Assembly: GCA_017445585.1 (NCBI GenBank)
Contig: JAFSTX010000068.1
Coordinates: 1 to 64,000 of the forward strand
DNA: 64,000 nt
Origin: Lachnospiraceae bacterium
Lineage (GTDB): Bacteria > Bacillota > Clostridia > Lachnospirales > Lachnospiraceae
Reading direction: 5' to 3'
The translations under genes were made by a program, and so were the position numbers. Positions 8,166 to 16,842 of this stretch are shown in pieces. The notes beneath the pieces were generated by a model that was not told the origin of the DNA, made no database searches, and saw only the letters and a program-made list of their open reading frames with translations. Position 1 is the first letter of the stretch. Each line of letters begins with the position of its first letter.

Positions 8166-9737
8166 TTACTTATCCTTCACATAATCTGTCTGATAGATCG
8201 AGACCTTTTTGATCCAGTTTCCGTCAGCATCCATAAAGCCGGCGTACTGTCCCTTGACCGCGATAAGTGCTTCCCCCGCGCCGCCGTAGCTCCGCAGTCC
8301 CTTTATGCGCACCGTGCCCGTGCGGTCGATGATATCCGTCCGGAAGCTTCCGAAGGGCGTGGTATATCCCGCATAGATCATATCTCTGAACTCGCCGCCG
8401 TCTACGTAGTAATACAGGCTTCCGACGCTGTTGTAATTCTCGTCTTTGGTCAGCAGGTTCAGTTCTTCATCAAACATCAGCTGGCCGTATTCGCAGACAT
8501 CGTTTATGACCGAGACGCTCAGCAGACCCCTTGTGTACCAGACATCATACAGTCCGCCCATATGGATCTGGGCGACAAGCTCGCCGCTGCGGTCTATTTT
8601 ACAGAGATCATCTTCGAAAACTCCGTAAAAGAACTCCGTCCCGGTGACGTCATAGTCACAACCCGCTACCAGCGACTCAAAGGGCCCGGCCAGGACCTCT
8701 CCGTCCAGAGCTTCGAGATAGTAGAACTCGCCGTTTGAGATTATCGCAAGCCCGCCGTCGAAATAATTGAGAAAACCGTCAGTCCTGAAAATCTCCGTGA
8801 AATCCGGAAGCGAGAGGATCGCCGTTTCCCCGCGTGAAGTACAGCAGATAAAGCTGCCGCTTACAAGCGACTGATCCGTGTAAAAATCACGATTTTCGTC
8901 GCGGAGAATATTCAGCCCGCTGTCCATATATACAGGCTTCCGGTATGCCTCACCCTCGCGGAGCTGGATATATGTGCCGTCGGAATACTCGTAGGCATAA
9001 TCTCCGTCCATGGGGAAACCGTGTACTTTTTCACCGTTCGCATTCATAAAACCCTTCAGCAGACCGTCTCCGTCCGTCACGATATACAGGTCGCCGAATG
9101 CGGTCACGCTGCCGACATCCTCCATCACTACCTCGTGAGCAACAGGATCGTACAGACACGAATCCAGCTGCGAATAGTCAAAAAGCTCCGGGGCCGGATG
9201 TACGCCGTCATAGGTTTCGGACCTGATCACAAGAGAGCCCATCGCGCCGTAATAGGTATAGTTTTCCAAGGGCTCCAGCAGGTTGCCGTCCGTATCATAG
9301 AGTTCGCTCCTTGTAGGAACAAAACCGAAGAAATAATCCTGGTACGTTTCCTGCGGGATCTCCATTTTCGAGGCGCGGTAATATACCGTTTCCCCCGTGG
9401 CGACGTCTGTAACCGGCTCCATTTTAAAGCCCTGATCATCAAAGACCTCGCCATCCGCCGTAAAAGAAACGTCCTCAGTCAGGTAGAAGACCTCGCCGAT
9501 ATAGCCCTTGTACTCACCGCGGACGCCTCCAAAGCCGGGCCGCGCATCATCATTGCCTGCGGCTTCCCCCGGCGCCTGGCCCGAGCTTTCCACGTCTTGA
9601 CCGGTCTGGCTTTGAGCCGGAGCGCCCGATGCGCCAGCTGCTTCATTATCAGCGGAATTTCCCGCACCGCCGCAGCCTGCAAGGCACAGACATATACATA
9701 CTATGAGCGCAGTGATCTTTAAGGCTTTTTCTTTCAT
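8166..9737 (-). CDS. Lipoprotein with WG-repeat-like beta structure
   Basis: The product is a 523-residue surface lipoprotein. The lipobox is LAGC in the first ~22 residues, followed by a ~55-residue low-complexity linker rich in A, G, S and Q. The rest consists of short repeated strands of the type D-x-x-G-x, for example YDTDGNLLEP and MDADGNWIKK, reminiscent of WG-repeat or propeller-like proteins. The start at 9737 is preferred because AGGGGAAAG lies just upstream. No catalytic motif is visible. It lies between the PAP2 and PstS-like genes in the same orientation. Confidence 0.7.
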   Translation of the reverse strand: MKEKALKITALIVCICLCLAGCGGAGNSADNEAAGASGAPAQSQTGQDVESSGQAPGEAAGNDDARPGFGGVRGEYKGYIGEVFYLTEDVSFTADGEVFDDQGFKMEPVTDVATGETVYYRASKMEIPQETYQDYFFGFVPTRSELYDTDGNLLEPLENYTYYGAMGSLVIRSETYDGVHPAPELFDYSQLDSCLYDPVAHEVVMEDVGSVTAFGDLYIVTDGDGLLKGFMNANGEKVHGFPMDGDYAYEYSDGTYIQLREGEAYRKPVYMDSGLNILRDENRDFYTDQSLVSGSFICCTSRGETAILSLPDFTEIFRTDGFLNYFDGGLAIISNGEFYYLEALDGEVLAGPFESLVAGCDYDVTGTEFFYGVFEDDLCKIDRSGELVAQIHMGGLYDVWYTRGLLSVSVINDVCEYGQLMFDEELNLLTKDENYNSVGSLYYYVDGGEFRDMIYAGYTTPFGSFRTDIIDRTGTVRIKGLRSYGGAGEALIAVKGQYAGFMDADGNWIKKVSIYQTDYVKDK

Positions 9738-9788
9738 ATCTTTCCCCTGTGCATCATGGCTCTTTCGGTCAGGCGCGGTGATCACGGT

Positions 9789-10712
9789 TTACTCCGCTTT
9801 CCTTCCGATCTTTGCCGTCACCTTAAAAAGCATCGGGTACACACCGATAGTAATAAAGGAAACAACCGCATATCTGCAGCACCGCACCATCAGCGCGGCG
9901 AAGCTTCCGCTGCCGAGGAATTCGCCCGGGAACGGGAGCTTGAGCAGCGTATTGAGCCCAAAGAACAAAGCTCCTCCGCAGACGACGCGCGCGATCATGC
10001 GCAACGGCTGTCTCGTAACTTCAAAACCGACCTTTTTCTCCTCAAAAGTAAACGCGGCTATCAGGCCTATGAGCAGCCCGAGACCGGTATAATAATCCTC
10101 GCTCCGGCAGTAGAGAAGCCCCGGCAGCGATGTTACGAGCATAACGGCGTAAAAAGCATAGCGGTTAAGCCTGTCGTAGAGCAGCGTTACAACGAGCATG
10201 ATCAGATAGCCAAGCGCAAGGCCGACGAGCACATCCGTCGGGAAGTGCGCTCCCACGACCATACGCGAGAAGGCTACAAGCAGCGGAACGACGACGGCAA
10301 GCACGGTAAAAATCTTCTTTTTGAAGCTCATCGCCATGATGCCAAAGAGTGCCGCCGCATTTGTCGAATGTCCGCTCGGGAAGGAATACCCCTGCAGCTT
10401 CAGATCATATATATCACCGTCCGCGATGGGCCGGAGCAGATCGATCTGTTCGCTCTCAAAATACGGCCTGCGGCGCAGGAAAACGTTTTTTATCATCGGA
10501 TTCCAGATGTTGCTCATCACGACCGCGAAGCCGACCTTTTTTCCGATCTCCTTGTCCCAGCACCAGTAGATAAAACCCAGCATCAGCACGAGGAACAGCT
10601 CTTCGCCGAAAAACGAGATCAGTGAGATCACCTGGATCACGGCGTGCGGCAGAACTGCCTGCAGCCACTCCATAAATGATATTTCCCAGTTAAAGAAAAA
10701 TGAATTTGCCAT
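9789..10712 (-). CDS. PAP2-family membrane phosphatase
   Basis: The product is about 307 residues with roughly eight membrane helices. All three phosphatase motifs of the PAP2 superfamily are present: K-x6-R-P as KNVFLRRRP, then PSGH, then SRMVVGAHFPTD with the catalytic His. Members act on lipid phosphates such as phosphatidate, undecaprenyl-PP or PGP at the outer face of the membrane. The start at 10712 has GGAAGG about 11 bases upstream and gives a natural N-terminus; an earlier in-frame ATG does not. It is the first gene of the operon with the two lipoproteins. Confidence 0.9.
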   Translation of the reverse strand: MANSFFFNWEISFMEWLQAVLPHAVIQVISLISFFGEELFLVLMLGFIYWCWDKEIGKKVGFAVVMSNIWNPMIKNVFLRRRPYFESEQIDLLRPIADGDIYDLKLQGYSFPSGHSTNAAALFGIMAMSFKKKIFTVLAVVVPLLVAFSRMVVGAHFPTDVLVGLALGYLIMLVVTLLYDRLNRYAFYAVMLVTSLPGLLYCRSEDYYTGLGLLIGLIAAFTFEEKKVGFEVTRQPLRMIARVVCGGALFFGLNTLLKLPFPGEFLGSGSFAALMVRCCRYAVVSFITIGVYPMLFKVTAKIGRKAE

Positions 10713-10785
10713 GGCAACGCATTCCTTCCCATCAGGCCCGGGGCGCCAACCTTTTACAGGTCCGATGAATATCATATTTTATTAT

Positions 10786-10814
10786 ATTATAGCCTATCCG
10801 GAGGATAAAATGAA
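10786..10814 (-). promoter_or_regulatory. Probable promoter of the PAP2 operon
   Basis: The minus strand has a perfect TATAAT (10786-10791), 17 bp from a weak -35 TTCATT (10809-10814). Transcription would start about 65 bp before the PAP2 gene. Confidence 0.5.
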
Positions 10815-10822
10815 GATGCTGT

Positions 10823-10862
10823 AAAAAACAGGCCTGAAGCAGAAAGATCTGTTTCAGGCCTG
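10823..10862 (-). terminator. Terminator of the MFS gene, built from two CAGGCCTG palindromes
   Basis: CAGGCCTG at 10829-10836 and 10855-10862 pair to form a stem extended by GAA/TTC. On the minus strand a T-run follows. The palindromes are 26 bp apart and the inner sequence contains ttctgctt, so this is a single-copy version of the half-unit that makes up the array at 1-336. Confidence 0.85.
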
Positions 10863-10879
10863 ATGAAATGTGGAAAACT

Positions 10880-12151
10880 TTACTCCCCGCGCTGAGCGGC
10901 CGCGAGGATCTTGCGGCGGTCGCGTCTGGCAAAATGCAGTATGATCTGGAAACCGATGGTGATCAGCGCGAGCATCCCCGACATCACGAGAAGGATGGGC
11001 TTGTAGCTGCCCACACTGTCCCAGACGAGATTTACGAGCGGCGCGCCAAGAGCGTATCCCGCTGTATTGATCGAAACAAAGAGCCCCATCGTCTTTGCGA
11101 AAGATTTTTCTCCGAACATATCAGCCACGATAAGCGGCAGCATGATAGTCTCCAGCGGCATAGCCAAAGCCAGCATCGCCATGCACACAAAAATCATCAC
11201 GGACGAGGTGCCGGCGTTGAGCATCGCCAGCATAAAGATCGATACCGCCGCAGCGCACTCACACAGCAGCAGCGTGATCCTCAGCCCCAGCCTGTCAAAG
11301 CTGACCCCGGCAAGGATCTTTGAGGCCGCGAGCACTATCGCGTAAAAGCTCGCGGTGAGCGTCACGTAATTCTCCAATCCCACGTCGGAAAGATGCGAAG
11401 CCTTGATGCCGCTGATGGCCTGCAGCGCAGCGCCTGTAAAGAATATACACACAGCCGCACAGTAGAAATACGGCCTGCGGAGCACCTGCGAAAACTCCAT
11501 GCCCACCCACGAATCGCCGCGGTGCGGTTTTTTATGAGTCGAGGGATGAGGCGCTTCCTCGCCCTCGGGGGCGTTTCGGAAAAGCAGCAGGATCAGCACC
11601 AGCACCACGGCAAGTATCACCGCGCCCAGTCTGTACGCGCTGCGATAGCCAAAGGCGTCAGCTCTGATGATCGGACGAACGATGGGGGCAAAGACCGCGG
11701 CGCCAAGACCGTTGGACGCAAGAATTATACCCATTATCGTCCCGCGGTTCTCCGAGAACCAGCTGTTTACCACGTATCCGACGATCGTAGTGGTACTCCA
11801 TGCTAGACCCATGCCAAGGAATACCCCGCCTACGTAGAAATGCCAGTACTGCCCGGCAAACGAATAGACCAGACAGAACGCGATCAGCGAGAGAAAGCCA
11901 AACGCGGCCATCCTCTTTGCGCCCCACTTCACGACAAGAGTGCTGAAAAAGAGATTGACGATAGCGGTCGTAATATAGCGGCAGGCATCGCCAAACGAAA
12001 AACCCGAGCGCTTCAGACCGAGCGCCTCAGTGATCGGCTTGAGAAAAAGGTCCTTGTTGCTGCTGCAGAAGCCCAGCGCAGTAAAGACCATCAGTATGCA
12101 GACCGCCATGATCACCCATTTGTATTCGAAACGTGTTTTTTCAGACTTCAT
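10880..12151 (-). CDS. MFS transporter (OFA-like)
   Basis: This 423-residue integral membrane protein has 12 predicted helices and a hydrophilic central loop (residues ~195-215, NAPEGEEAPHPSTHKK). The loop between helices 2 and 3 reads VKWGAKRMAA and the symmetric one FDRLGLRIT, both matching the MFS G-x-x-x-D/K-R-x pattern. It looks like a monocarboxylate or oxalate/formate-type permease, but the substrate cannot be assigned. It is a single gene, with a terminator downstream (10823-10862) and a hairpin at 12198-12244 upstream. Confidence 0.82.
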   Translation of the reverse strand: MKSEKTRFEYKWVIMAVCILMVFTALGFCSSNKDLFLKPITEALGLKRSGFSFGDACRYITTAIVNLFFSTLVVKWGAKRMAAFGFLSLIAFCLVYSFAGQYWHFYVGGVFLGMGLAWSTTTIVGYVVNSWFSENRGTIMGIILASNGLGAAVFAPIVRPIIRADAFGYRSAYRLGAVILAVVLVLILLLFRNAPEGEEAPHPSTHKKPHRGDSWVGMEFSQVLRRPYFYCAAVCIFFTGAALQAISGIKASHLSDVGLENYVTLTASFYAIVLAASKILAGVSFDRLGLRITLLLCECAAAVSIFMLAMLNAGTSSVMIFVCMAMLALAMPLETIMLPLIVADMFGEKSFAKTMGLFVSINTAGYALGAPLVNLVWDSVGSYKPILLVMSGMLALITIGFQIILHFARRDRRKILAAAQRGE

Positions 12152-12197
12152 ACCCGCTCCCGTCCCCGTATTATTATCTGACCGGCTCGTTATTCCG

Positions 12198-12244
12198 TAA
12201 AAAAAGTGATCCCGGAAGGAACAAGCCCCTATTCCGGAATCACT
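12198..12244 (-). terminator. Minus-strand terminator hairpin upstream of the MFS gene
   Basis: The stem AGTGAT-C-CCGGAA / TTCCGG-A-ATCACT is followed on the minus strand by T7. It may end transcription from the DUF4143 fragment region. An AT-rich promoter-like stretch at 12281-12309 lies upstream, so it could also act as an attenuator in the MFS leader. Confidence 0.65.
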
Positions 12245-12355
12245 GTCTTGTCGTCAGAAAACATCTATTTAAAAGCCGCTATTATATTAACTCCTTTTTC
12301 ACAAAAAGTAAATTGATTAAATTCAAAGGGCTTTCATAGTTGAATTGTATTTATT

Positions 12356-12793
12356 TCAGTTTTTCAGTGCCGTGATCGGCACAACGAACACACCGTCAGG
12401 CCTCTGATACGCGGCGTTAGACATTCCGCAAATAACACACAATACGGAAGGCGGAACCCCATCTTTTTCTTTTGCCAGATCGTCACGAATCGCGATCAGT
12501 TCTTTGGCTGCTCCATCGATCTGATTTGCCCCAAGCTTAATTTCAAAGGCGCACCAGGTGCCGTCATCAAGTTCAATAACCGCATCGATCTCCCGATTCA
12601 GATAGTCTTGATAGTGAAACAGGTTCGCGCCGAAAGACTCAGCGTAAATCTTCAAGTCGCGTTCGCATAAAGCCTCAAACATAAAGCCGAATGTGTTGAG
12701 ATCTCCAAGCAGTTTTTCCGGTGTAGCCTTCAGCAATGCCACTTTATTTTTCACTGTCACTATATTATATTCAGCGAGATTTTGAAATATCAT
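12356..12793 (-). pseudogene. C-terminal fragment of an AAA-14/DUF4143 ATPase
   Basis: The 145 codons match only the end of the ATPase-plus-DUF4143 family, including the nuclease-like core E-I-D-A-V-I-E-L-x-D-G-x-W-x-A-F-E-I-K. The Walker-containing N-terminal two thirds are absent, and no gene start or ribosome site precedes the fragment. Its sequence differs clearly from the intact family member at 13117, so it is a remnant of a different gene, not a duplicate of that one. Confidence 0.75.
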
Positions 12794-12853
12794 TCAGCAA
12801 TATTTCTGCAAATTATTCCGCAGCATTTCGACGTTACCTGCCATTATGTATCC

Positions 12854-12880
12854 GGCGGCGCCATATAAACGCCGCCTTTT
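12854..12880 (+). other. GC-rich hairpin
   Basis: GGCGGCG-ccatataaa-CGCCGCC followed by TTTT on the plus strand and preceded by weak sequence. It sits just beyond the stop of the minus-strand fragment at 12882 and could terminate plus-strand transcription. Confidence 0.5.
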
Positions 12881-12881
12881 G

Positions 12882-13085
12882 TCATCTGCAATCCCGATCA
12901 TCACGGGAGCGTTCGTGAGTTTCTTCGTCTTCGCGTTCGCCGTCAACGATCTCGTTGTCTTTCTTGTTCAGGTCGGGTACAAATAGCTTTTCAAGTGTTG
13001 TAAAAAACTGCTCCAAATCGTGTTTCAAGTGTTGTAAAAAACTGCTCCAAATCGCGTTTCAAGTGTTGTAAAAAACTGCTCCAAG
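12882..13085 (-). pseudogene. Unrecognised coding remnant ending in an acidic tail
   Basis: The minus strand reads LEQFFTTLEKLFVPDLNK, then an acidic and basic tail (DGEREDEETHERSRDD) and a stop at 12882-12884. The upstream end dissolves into the 34-bp repeats, which shift the frame by one base at each copy, so no complete gene exists. I do not recognise the family. Confidence 0.45.
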
Positions 13086-13094
13086 TGTTATTAT
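12991..13094 (+). repeat. Three 34-bp direct repeats carrying a -35-like box
   Basis: Copies start at 12991, 13025 and 13059, nearly identical over tcaagtgttgtaaaaaactg plus ctccaaatcg. Each contains TTGTAA. The last copy diverges after ctcca and supplies the promoter of the ATPase gene. Confidence 0.9.
13066..13094 (+). promoter_or_regulatory. Promoter of the DUF4143 ATPase gene
   Basis: TTGTAA (13066-13071) inside repeat copy 3, a 17-bp spacer and TATTAT (13089-13094), 23 bp before the start codon. Only the last repeat copy has a -10 box at the right distance. Confidence 0.65.
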
Positions 13095-13116
13095 ATGCCC
13101 GAAAGGATGTGGTTTT

Positions 13117-14463
13117 ATGTTTAAACGCAAAGCATACAGCGCTCTTACAGAGTGGAAAGAGAAATATTCAAAAAACTACGCCGCTATGCTCGAAGGAGCA
13201 AGGCGAGTCGGGAAATCAACGATTGCCGAAGAATTCGCAAAGAATAATTTCAGGTCATATATAAAAGTCGATTTTGCAAATGTAAAAAAAGACATCCTCG
13301 ATGTATTTGATGACATTGCCTCTCCTGATATATTCTTTTTACGACTGCAGACTGCAACCGGAACCACCCTGTATCCCGGCGAATCAGTTATAGTGTTTGA
13401 CGAGATACAAAGGGCCCCTTTTGTGAGACAGGCTATCAAGTATCTTGTGGCAAACGGCCGATACAGCTATATCGAAACAGGATCTCTGATAAGCATAAGA
13501 AAAAACGTAAAGGACATAGTTATCCCGTCTGAAGAATACTTCATACCGGTCTACCCCATGGACTATGAGGAATTCATGTGGGCGGCAGGTAACGACACCT
13601 ACGATGTATTAAGGCAGCTTTATCACACAAATGCTCCTGTTGGGAATAGTCTTAACCGAAAACTGATGCGGGATTTCCGCATTTATATGGCTGTAGGCGG
13701 GATGCCGCAGGCAGTCGAAGCATATGTTGAGGGGAAAAATTTTGAAGAGATAGACAGGGTAAAAAGAGCGATCCTGAAGCTCTATGAAGAGGACTTCTAT
13801 AAAATCGATCCAAGCGGACGATTATCAAAAATATACAACTCCGTGCCTAACCAGCTCTCTTCAAACAAGAAAAGATTTGTTATATCCGGAGCCACCGGAA
13901 AACGAACAACAAACAAAGACAGGGAGATCTTCTCAGAGCTTCTGGATTCGAAAACAGTACTAATATCTTACAATGTTACTAATCCGGATGTCTCGCTTGG
14001 CGCCACCGCCAGTGAAGATTCATACAAGCTATATCTGTCAGACACCGGCCTGTTTACAACTATACTCTTTAATTCCGTTGACCAGGTACACAGAAAGATA
14101 TACGACAAGCTCCTGAGCGATAAGCTGGATGCCGATCTCGGTTATCTGTATGAAAACGCTGCTGCGCAGATGTTAGCCGCAAGCGGGAGCAAGCTCTTCT
14201 ATCACACATGGAAAAAGCCGGGCTCAGTCCACTACTATGAAATCGATTTTCTTATCGCATCAAATGCAAAGATAGTGCCGATAGAAATCAAATCGTCGAG
14301 CGTAAACACGCATGTGTCCATATCGGCTTTCTGCAAAAAATACTCAAAGAAAGTCTACCGGCAATATCTTTTTTCCCAAAAAGACGTCGGACATATAGAG
14401 CAGCTGAATCTAAAGCCAATATATATGATGCCATTTGTGCTGGAAGAATTGCGGGCAGATTAA
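13117..14463 (+). CDS. AAA-14/DUF4143 ATPase with nuclease-like C-terminus
   Basis: This 448-residue protein carries a P-loop ATPase domain followed by DUF4143. Walker A is GARRVGKST at about residues 27-35 and Walker B is VIVFDEIQ near residue 93. The C-terminal part holds E-I-D-F-L-I then V-P-I-E-I-K-S-S, a PD-(D/E)xK-like arrangement. The biological role of the family is poorly known; members often occur in mobile or defence-like neighbourhoods. GAAAGGATG precedes the start. It is flanked on both sides by gene fragments. Base composition is more AT-rich than the surrounding genes, which supports transfer. Confidence 0.85.
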   Translation: MFKRKAYSALTEWKEKYSKNYAAMLEGARRVGKSTIAEEFAKNNFRSYIKVDFANVKKDILDVFDDIASPDIFFLRLQTATGTTLYPGESVIVFDEIQRAPFVRQAIKYLVANGRYSYIETGSLISIRKNVKDIVIPSEEYFIPVYPMDYEEFMWAAGNDTYDVLRQLYHTNAPVGNSLNRKLMRDFRIYMAVGGMPQAVEAYVEGKNFEEIDRVKRAILKLYEEDFYKIDPSGRLSKIYNSVPNQLSSNKKRFVISGATGKRTTNKDREIFSELLDSKTVLISYNVTNPDVSLGATASEDSYKLYLSDTGLFTTILFNSVDQVHRKIYDKLLSDKLDADLGYLYENAAAQMLAASGSKLFYHTWKKPGSVHYYEIDFLIASNAKIVPIEIKSSSVNTHVSISAFCKKYSKKVYRQYLFSQKDVGHIEQLNLKPIYMMPFVLEELRAD

Positions 14464-14750
14464 GGATCTTTGGACAGAATGATCCTAAGCGTCCGCATGT
14501 CCGCCCTTCCATCGAAAAACTTGTCCAGCACTTTATGAAAAACGGATCCGGCGTCTGTTATAGATGCAAATAAGGTCATACAGGATCTGAGTTTCATGTC
14601 ATCAGGCTTTCCAAAAATAACAGTAGGATTATCCGTTTTTAAATCCAAAAGGACATTACTTATTGTAAGCAAATTGTTCCCCAAATAACTGTCGTTCAGA
14701 AATGCTCTCGCTTCATCCAAACTCTGTATTGCATAGTACTTAGAAGAAAC
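14460..14750 (-). pseudogene. DUF1810 protein, C-terminal remnant
   Basis: The recognisable part runs from KYYAIQSLDEARAFLND to the end and contains the family pattern I-F-G-x-P-D-D-x-K-L-R-S-x-M-T-L-F and D-K-F-F-D-G-R-x-D-x-R-T-L. The first ~55 residues of a normal DUF1810 protein, including its W-F-I-F-P-Q motif, are missing. Upstream the frame runs into the divergently read RHH fragment. Its stop overlaps the stop of the ATPase gene by four bases. Confidence 0.8.
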
Positions 14751-14754
14751 ACTT

Positions 14755-14920
14755 GTCATTAAAAGACGCGGTGATGACGGCACCCGGGTCATTTCGGTCA
14801 GACTTAATGTTGAAACGATCGCTCAGCTCGACAAACTATCCACAGAGTGCAATTATTCACGGAATGAGCTGATCAAGATTTTTCTTGATTACGCCATAGA
14901 AAACGTTGAGATAGAGTAAT
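14755..14920 (+). pseudogene. Ribbon-helix-helix (CopG-like) protein lacking a start codon
   Basis: The frame reads KRRGDDGTRVISVRLNVE, then TIAQLDKLSTECNYSRNELI and a short tail to the TAA at 14918-14920: a basic N-terminus, a beta strand (VISVRL) and two helices typical of RHH DNA-binding proteins. No ATG, GTG or TTG with a ribosome site precedes it in frame before the stop at 14734-14736. The breakpoint coincides with the end of the DUF1810 fragment, so a single rearrangement probably truncated both genes. Confidence 0.65.
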
Positions 14921-15069
14921 TGTTCCTGTTATATGCTTCTTCCTGAATGCGTCCGTAGGGCGCGTTCTTTTTTCAGACGCCCCTGCGCGTCTCGCTGCAC
15001 TCTTCCCAAAAAACGCTGCTCTCCCAGCACACTCCCAGCACACGAATCACCGTTTATACAAAATAGCAT

Positions 15070-15098
15070 TTGAAAAAGCGTGCCTTACATGATAATAT
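15070..15098 (+). promoter_or_regulatory. Promoter of degV-bioY and its long leader
   Basis: TTGAAA (15070-15075), a 17-bp spacer and TAATAT (15093-15098), about 105 bp before degV. The leader holds a small hairpin ACGGCG-ctg-CGCCGT. TGTTAAC followed 14 bp later by GTTTGAC weakly recalls a BirA site. The rest of 14921-15204 shows nothing recognisable. Confidence 0.6.
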
Positions 15099-15204
15099 TT
15101 ACAGAGATCAGGCTCATTTCTGTGGCCTGTTAACGCTATTCCCATCGTGTTTGACGGCGCTGCGCCGTTGATTTACATATATTCACATATATCAGGAGGT
15201 AATT

Positions 15205-16086
15205 ATGTCCGGTTTTATCTTAAGCTGCAGTTCCACCGTGGATCTCAGCAGGGAATATCTCGCCAAAAGAGATATCCGCTATATCTGCTTTCCCTATGAG
15301 ATCGACGGCAAAGATTTCAAAGACGATCTGGGGCTCACCATTCCCTACCGCAAATTCTACGATATGATCCGCGAGGGCTCAGATACGAAGACCAGCCAGA
15401 TCAACATTTCTGAGTACATTGCATATTTTGAAAAGCTCCTGACCGAAGGGCAGGACATCCTCCATCTGGATTTTTCCAGCGGACTGTCAGGTTCCGTGAA
15501 TTCGGCCATGAATGCCGCGAGCATGCTCGCCGAAAAATACCCTGAGCGCAGGATCATCGTCATCGATTCCCTTTGCGCTTCCGCCGGACACGGCCTCTTT
15601 GTAGATAAAGCAGCCGACCTGCGCGATGAGGGCATGGGGCTCGACGAACTCGCCCGCTGGCTCGAAGAGAACAAACTCCACCTGAACCACTGGTTCTTCT
15701 CCACCACACTCAAGTATTACATTAAAGGCGGCCGAGTCTCCAAGCCCGCCGGCTACATCGGCGAGGTGCTCGGCATCTGCCCTCTCCTGCATGTGGACTG
15801 GGCCGGCAAACTCGTTCCCATGGAGAAGATCCGTTCAAAGAAAAAAGTCAAGAAGCGCATCGTCGAGAAGATGATCGAGCACGCATATGACGGTCTGAAC
15901 TATTCGGACAAATGTTTCGTCAGCAATTCGGATTGCTACGAAGACGCGAAGGAAGTGGCCGATCTCATCGAGGCGACTTTCCCGAACCTCAAAGGGAACG
16001 TGGAGATATTTGATATCGGGACCATCATCGGCAGCCATGCCGGCCCCGGCACGGTAGCAGTCTTCTTCTGGGGGAAGGATCGCTGA
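15205..16086 (+). CDS. DegV-family fatty-acid-binding protein
   Basis: This 293-residue DegV protein belongs to the FakB family, which presents bound fatty acids to the FakA kinase. Motifs in order: CSSTVDLS near the N-terminus, KTSQ, the acyl-carboxylate loop SSGLSGS, the G-G-R-V strand and the C-terminal signature GSHAGPGTVA. AGGAGGT lies seven bases before the ATG. Its TGA overlaps the bioY start (TGATGA), so the pair is translationally coupled. Why a DegV protein should be coupled to a biotin transporter is not obvious beyond the shared link to fatty-acid metabolism. Confidence 0.92.
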   Translation: MSGFILSCSSTVDLSREYLAKRDIRYICFPYEIDGKDFKDDLGLTIPYRKFYDMIREGSDTKTSQINISEYIAYFEKLLTEGQDILHLDFSSGLSGSVNSAMNAASMLAEKYPERRIIVIDSLCASAGHGLFVDKAADLRDEGMGLDELARWLEENKLHLNHWFFSTTLKYYIKGGRVSKPAGYIGEVLGICPLLHVDWAGKLVPMEKIRSKKKVKKRIVEKMIEHAYDGLNYSDKCFVSNSDCYEDAKEVADLIEATFPNLKGNVEIFDIGTIIGSHAGPGTVAVFFWGKDR

Positions 16087-16625
16087 TGAAGAAAAACTCC
16101 CCTGCGTTCCGTGCTGTCATGATAGCCCTGATGGCTGTCATCATCACGCTCTGTTCATGGATCACCATTCCGTACGTCGTACCTTTTACAATGCAGACCT
16201 TCGCGGTATTCTGCGCGGTCATGATACTCGGCGGCAGGCTCGGCACCGCAGCAGTAGGACTCTATATACTCCTCGGCATCGTGGGAGTCCCGGTCTTCTC
16301 CGGCTTTTCAGGAGGCGTAGGTCACATCCTCGGCCCGACAGGAGGCTATATCGTCGGTTTCCTTTTCACCGGACTGATCTATATGCTCGGCGAGCCGCTC
16401 ATCACGAGAAAACGGGCGCTGCGTATAGTCTTTCTGATTGCGGGACTGCTCGCGTGCTATCTCGTCGGTACGATATGGTTCGTCATAGTACTCGGCGCAC
16501 GCGGCACCGAATACGGGTTCTTCGCAGCCCTTATGACCTGCGTGGTGCCTTACATCATCCCCGACCTCGTAAAGCTGCTGCTGGCCATGTATGTAAGCAC
16601 CCAGGTCAGAAAGCTGCTCAGATAG
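16086..16625 (+). CDS. bioY: BioY biotin transporter substrate-specificity component
   Basis: This 179-residue ECF S-component has six membrane helices. The family pattern is clear: V-P-F-T-M-Q-T-F-A-V near residue 30, L-G-x-x-x-G-x-x-x-V-G-x-P-V-F with F-S-G-G-V-G-H-I, and G-P-T-G-G-Y-I-V-G-F. The energising ATPases and EcfT are not nearby and would be the shared ECF module. It ends the degV-bioY operon. Confidence 0.93.
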   Translation: MKKNSPAFRAVMIALMAVIITLCSWITIPYVVPFTMQTFAVFCAVMILGGRLGTAAVGLYILLGIVGVPVFSGFSGGVGHILGPTGGYIVGFLFTGLIYMLGEPLITRKRALRIVFLIAGLLACYLVGTIWFVIVLGARGTEYGFFAALMTCVVPYIIPDLVKLLLAMYVSTQVRKLLR

Positions 16626-16688
16626 GGCAAAAAAAAGACATCTTCCTGCTTCGGCCAGGGCTTGTAAGACAGTTTTATGGTTTTCCGG

Positions 16689-16718
16689 AAATGGCATGAT
16701 CTTTGGGTCATGCCATTT
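16689..16718 (+). terminator. Hairpin after bioY
   Basis: Perfect 11-bp stem AAATGGCATGA / TCATGCCATTT with an 8-nt loop, but only a weak T tract follows. Confidence 0.5.
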
Positions 16719-16794
16719 CCTGTTGCATCAGTTCACTCAGGGGGATGAACCCGATCAGATCATAAGGGATAAGGCCGCAGAATCACAGCCGTCA

Positions 16795-16832
16795 AAAACG
16801 GCCGGGTCCGTTCGGGCCCGGCCGTTTTCTTA
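16795..16832. terminator. Bidirectional terminator between convergent genes
   Basis: The stem AAAACGGCCGGG / CCCGGCCGTTTT with a 10-nt loop has an A-run before and a T-rich stretch after. It separates bioY from the minus-strand gene ending at 16843. Confidence 0.85.
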
Positions 16833-16842
16833 TTCCTGTTGA

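Noticed and set aside
15130..15160. BirA operator before degV-bioY
   Set aside because: Only the left half TGTTAAC fits; the right half GTTTGAC is too divergent to call.
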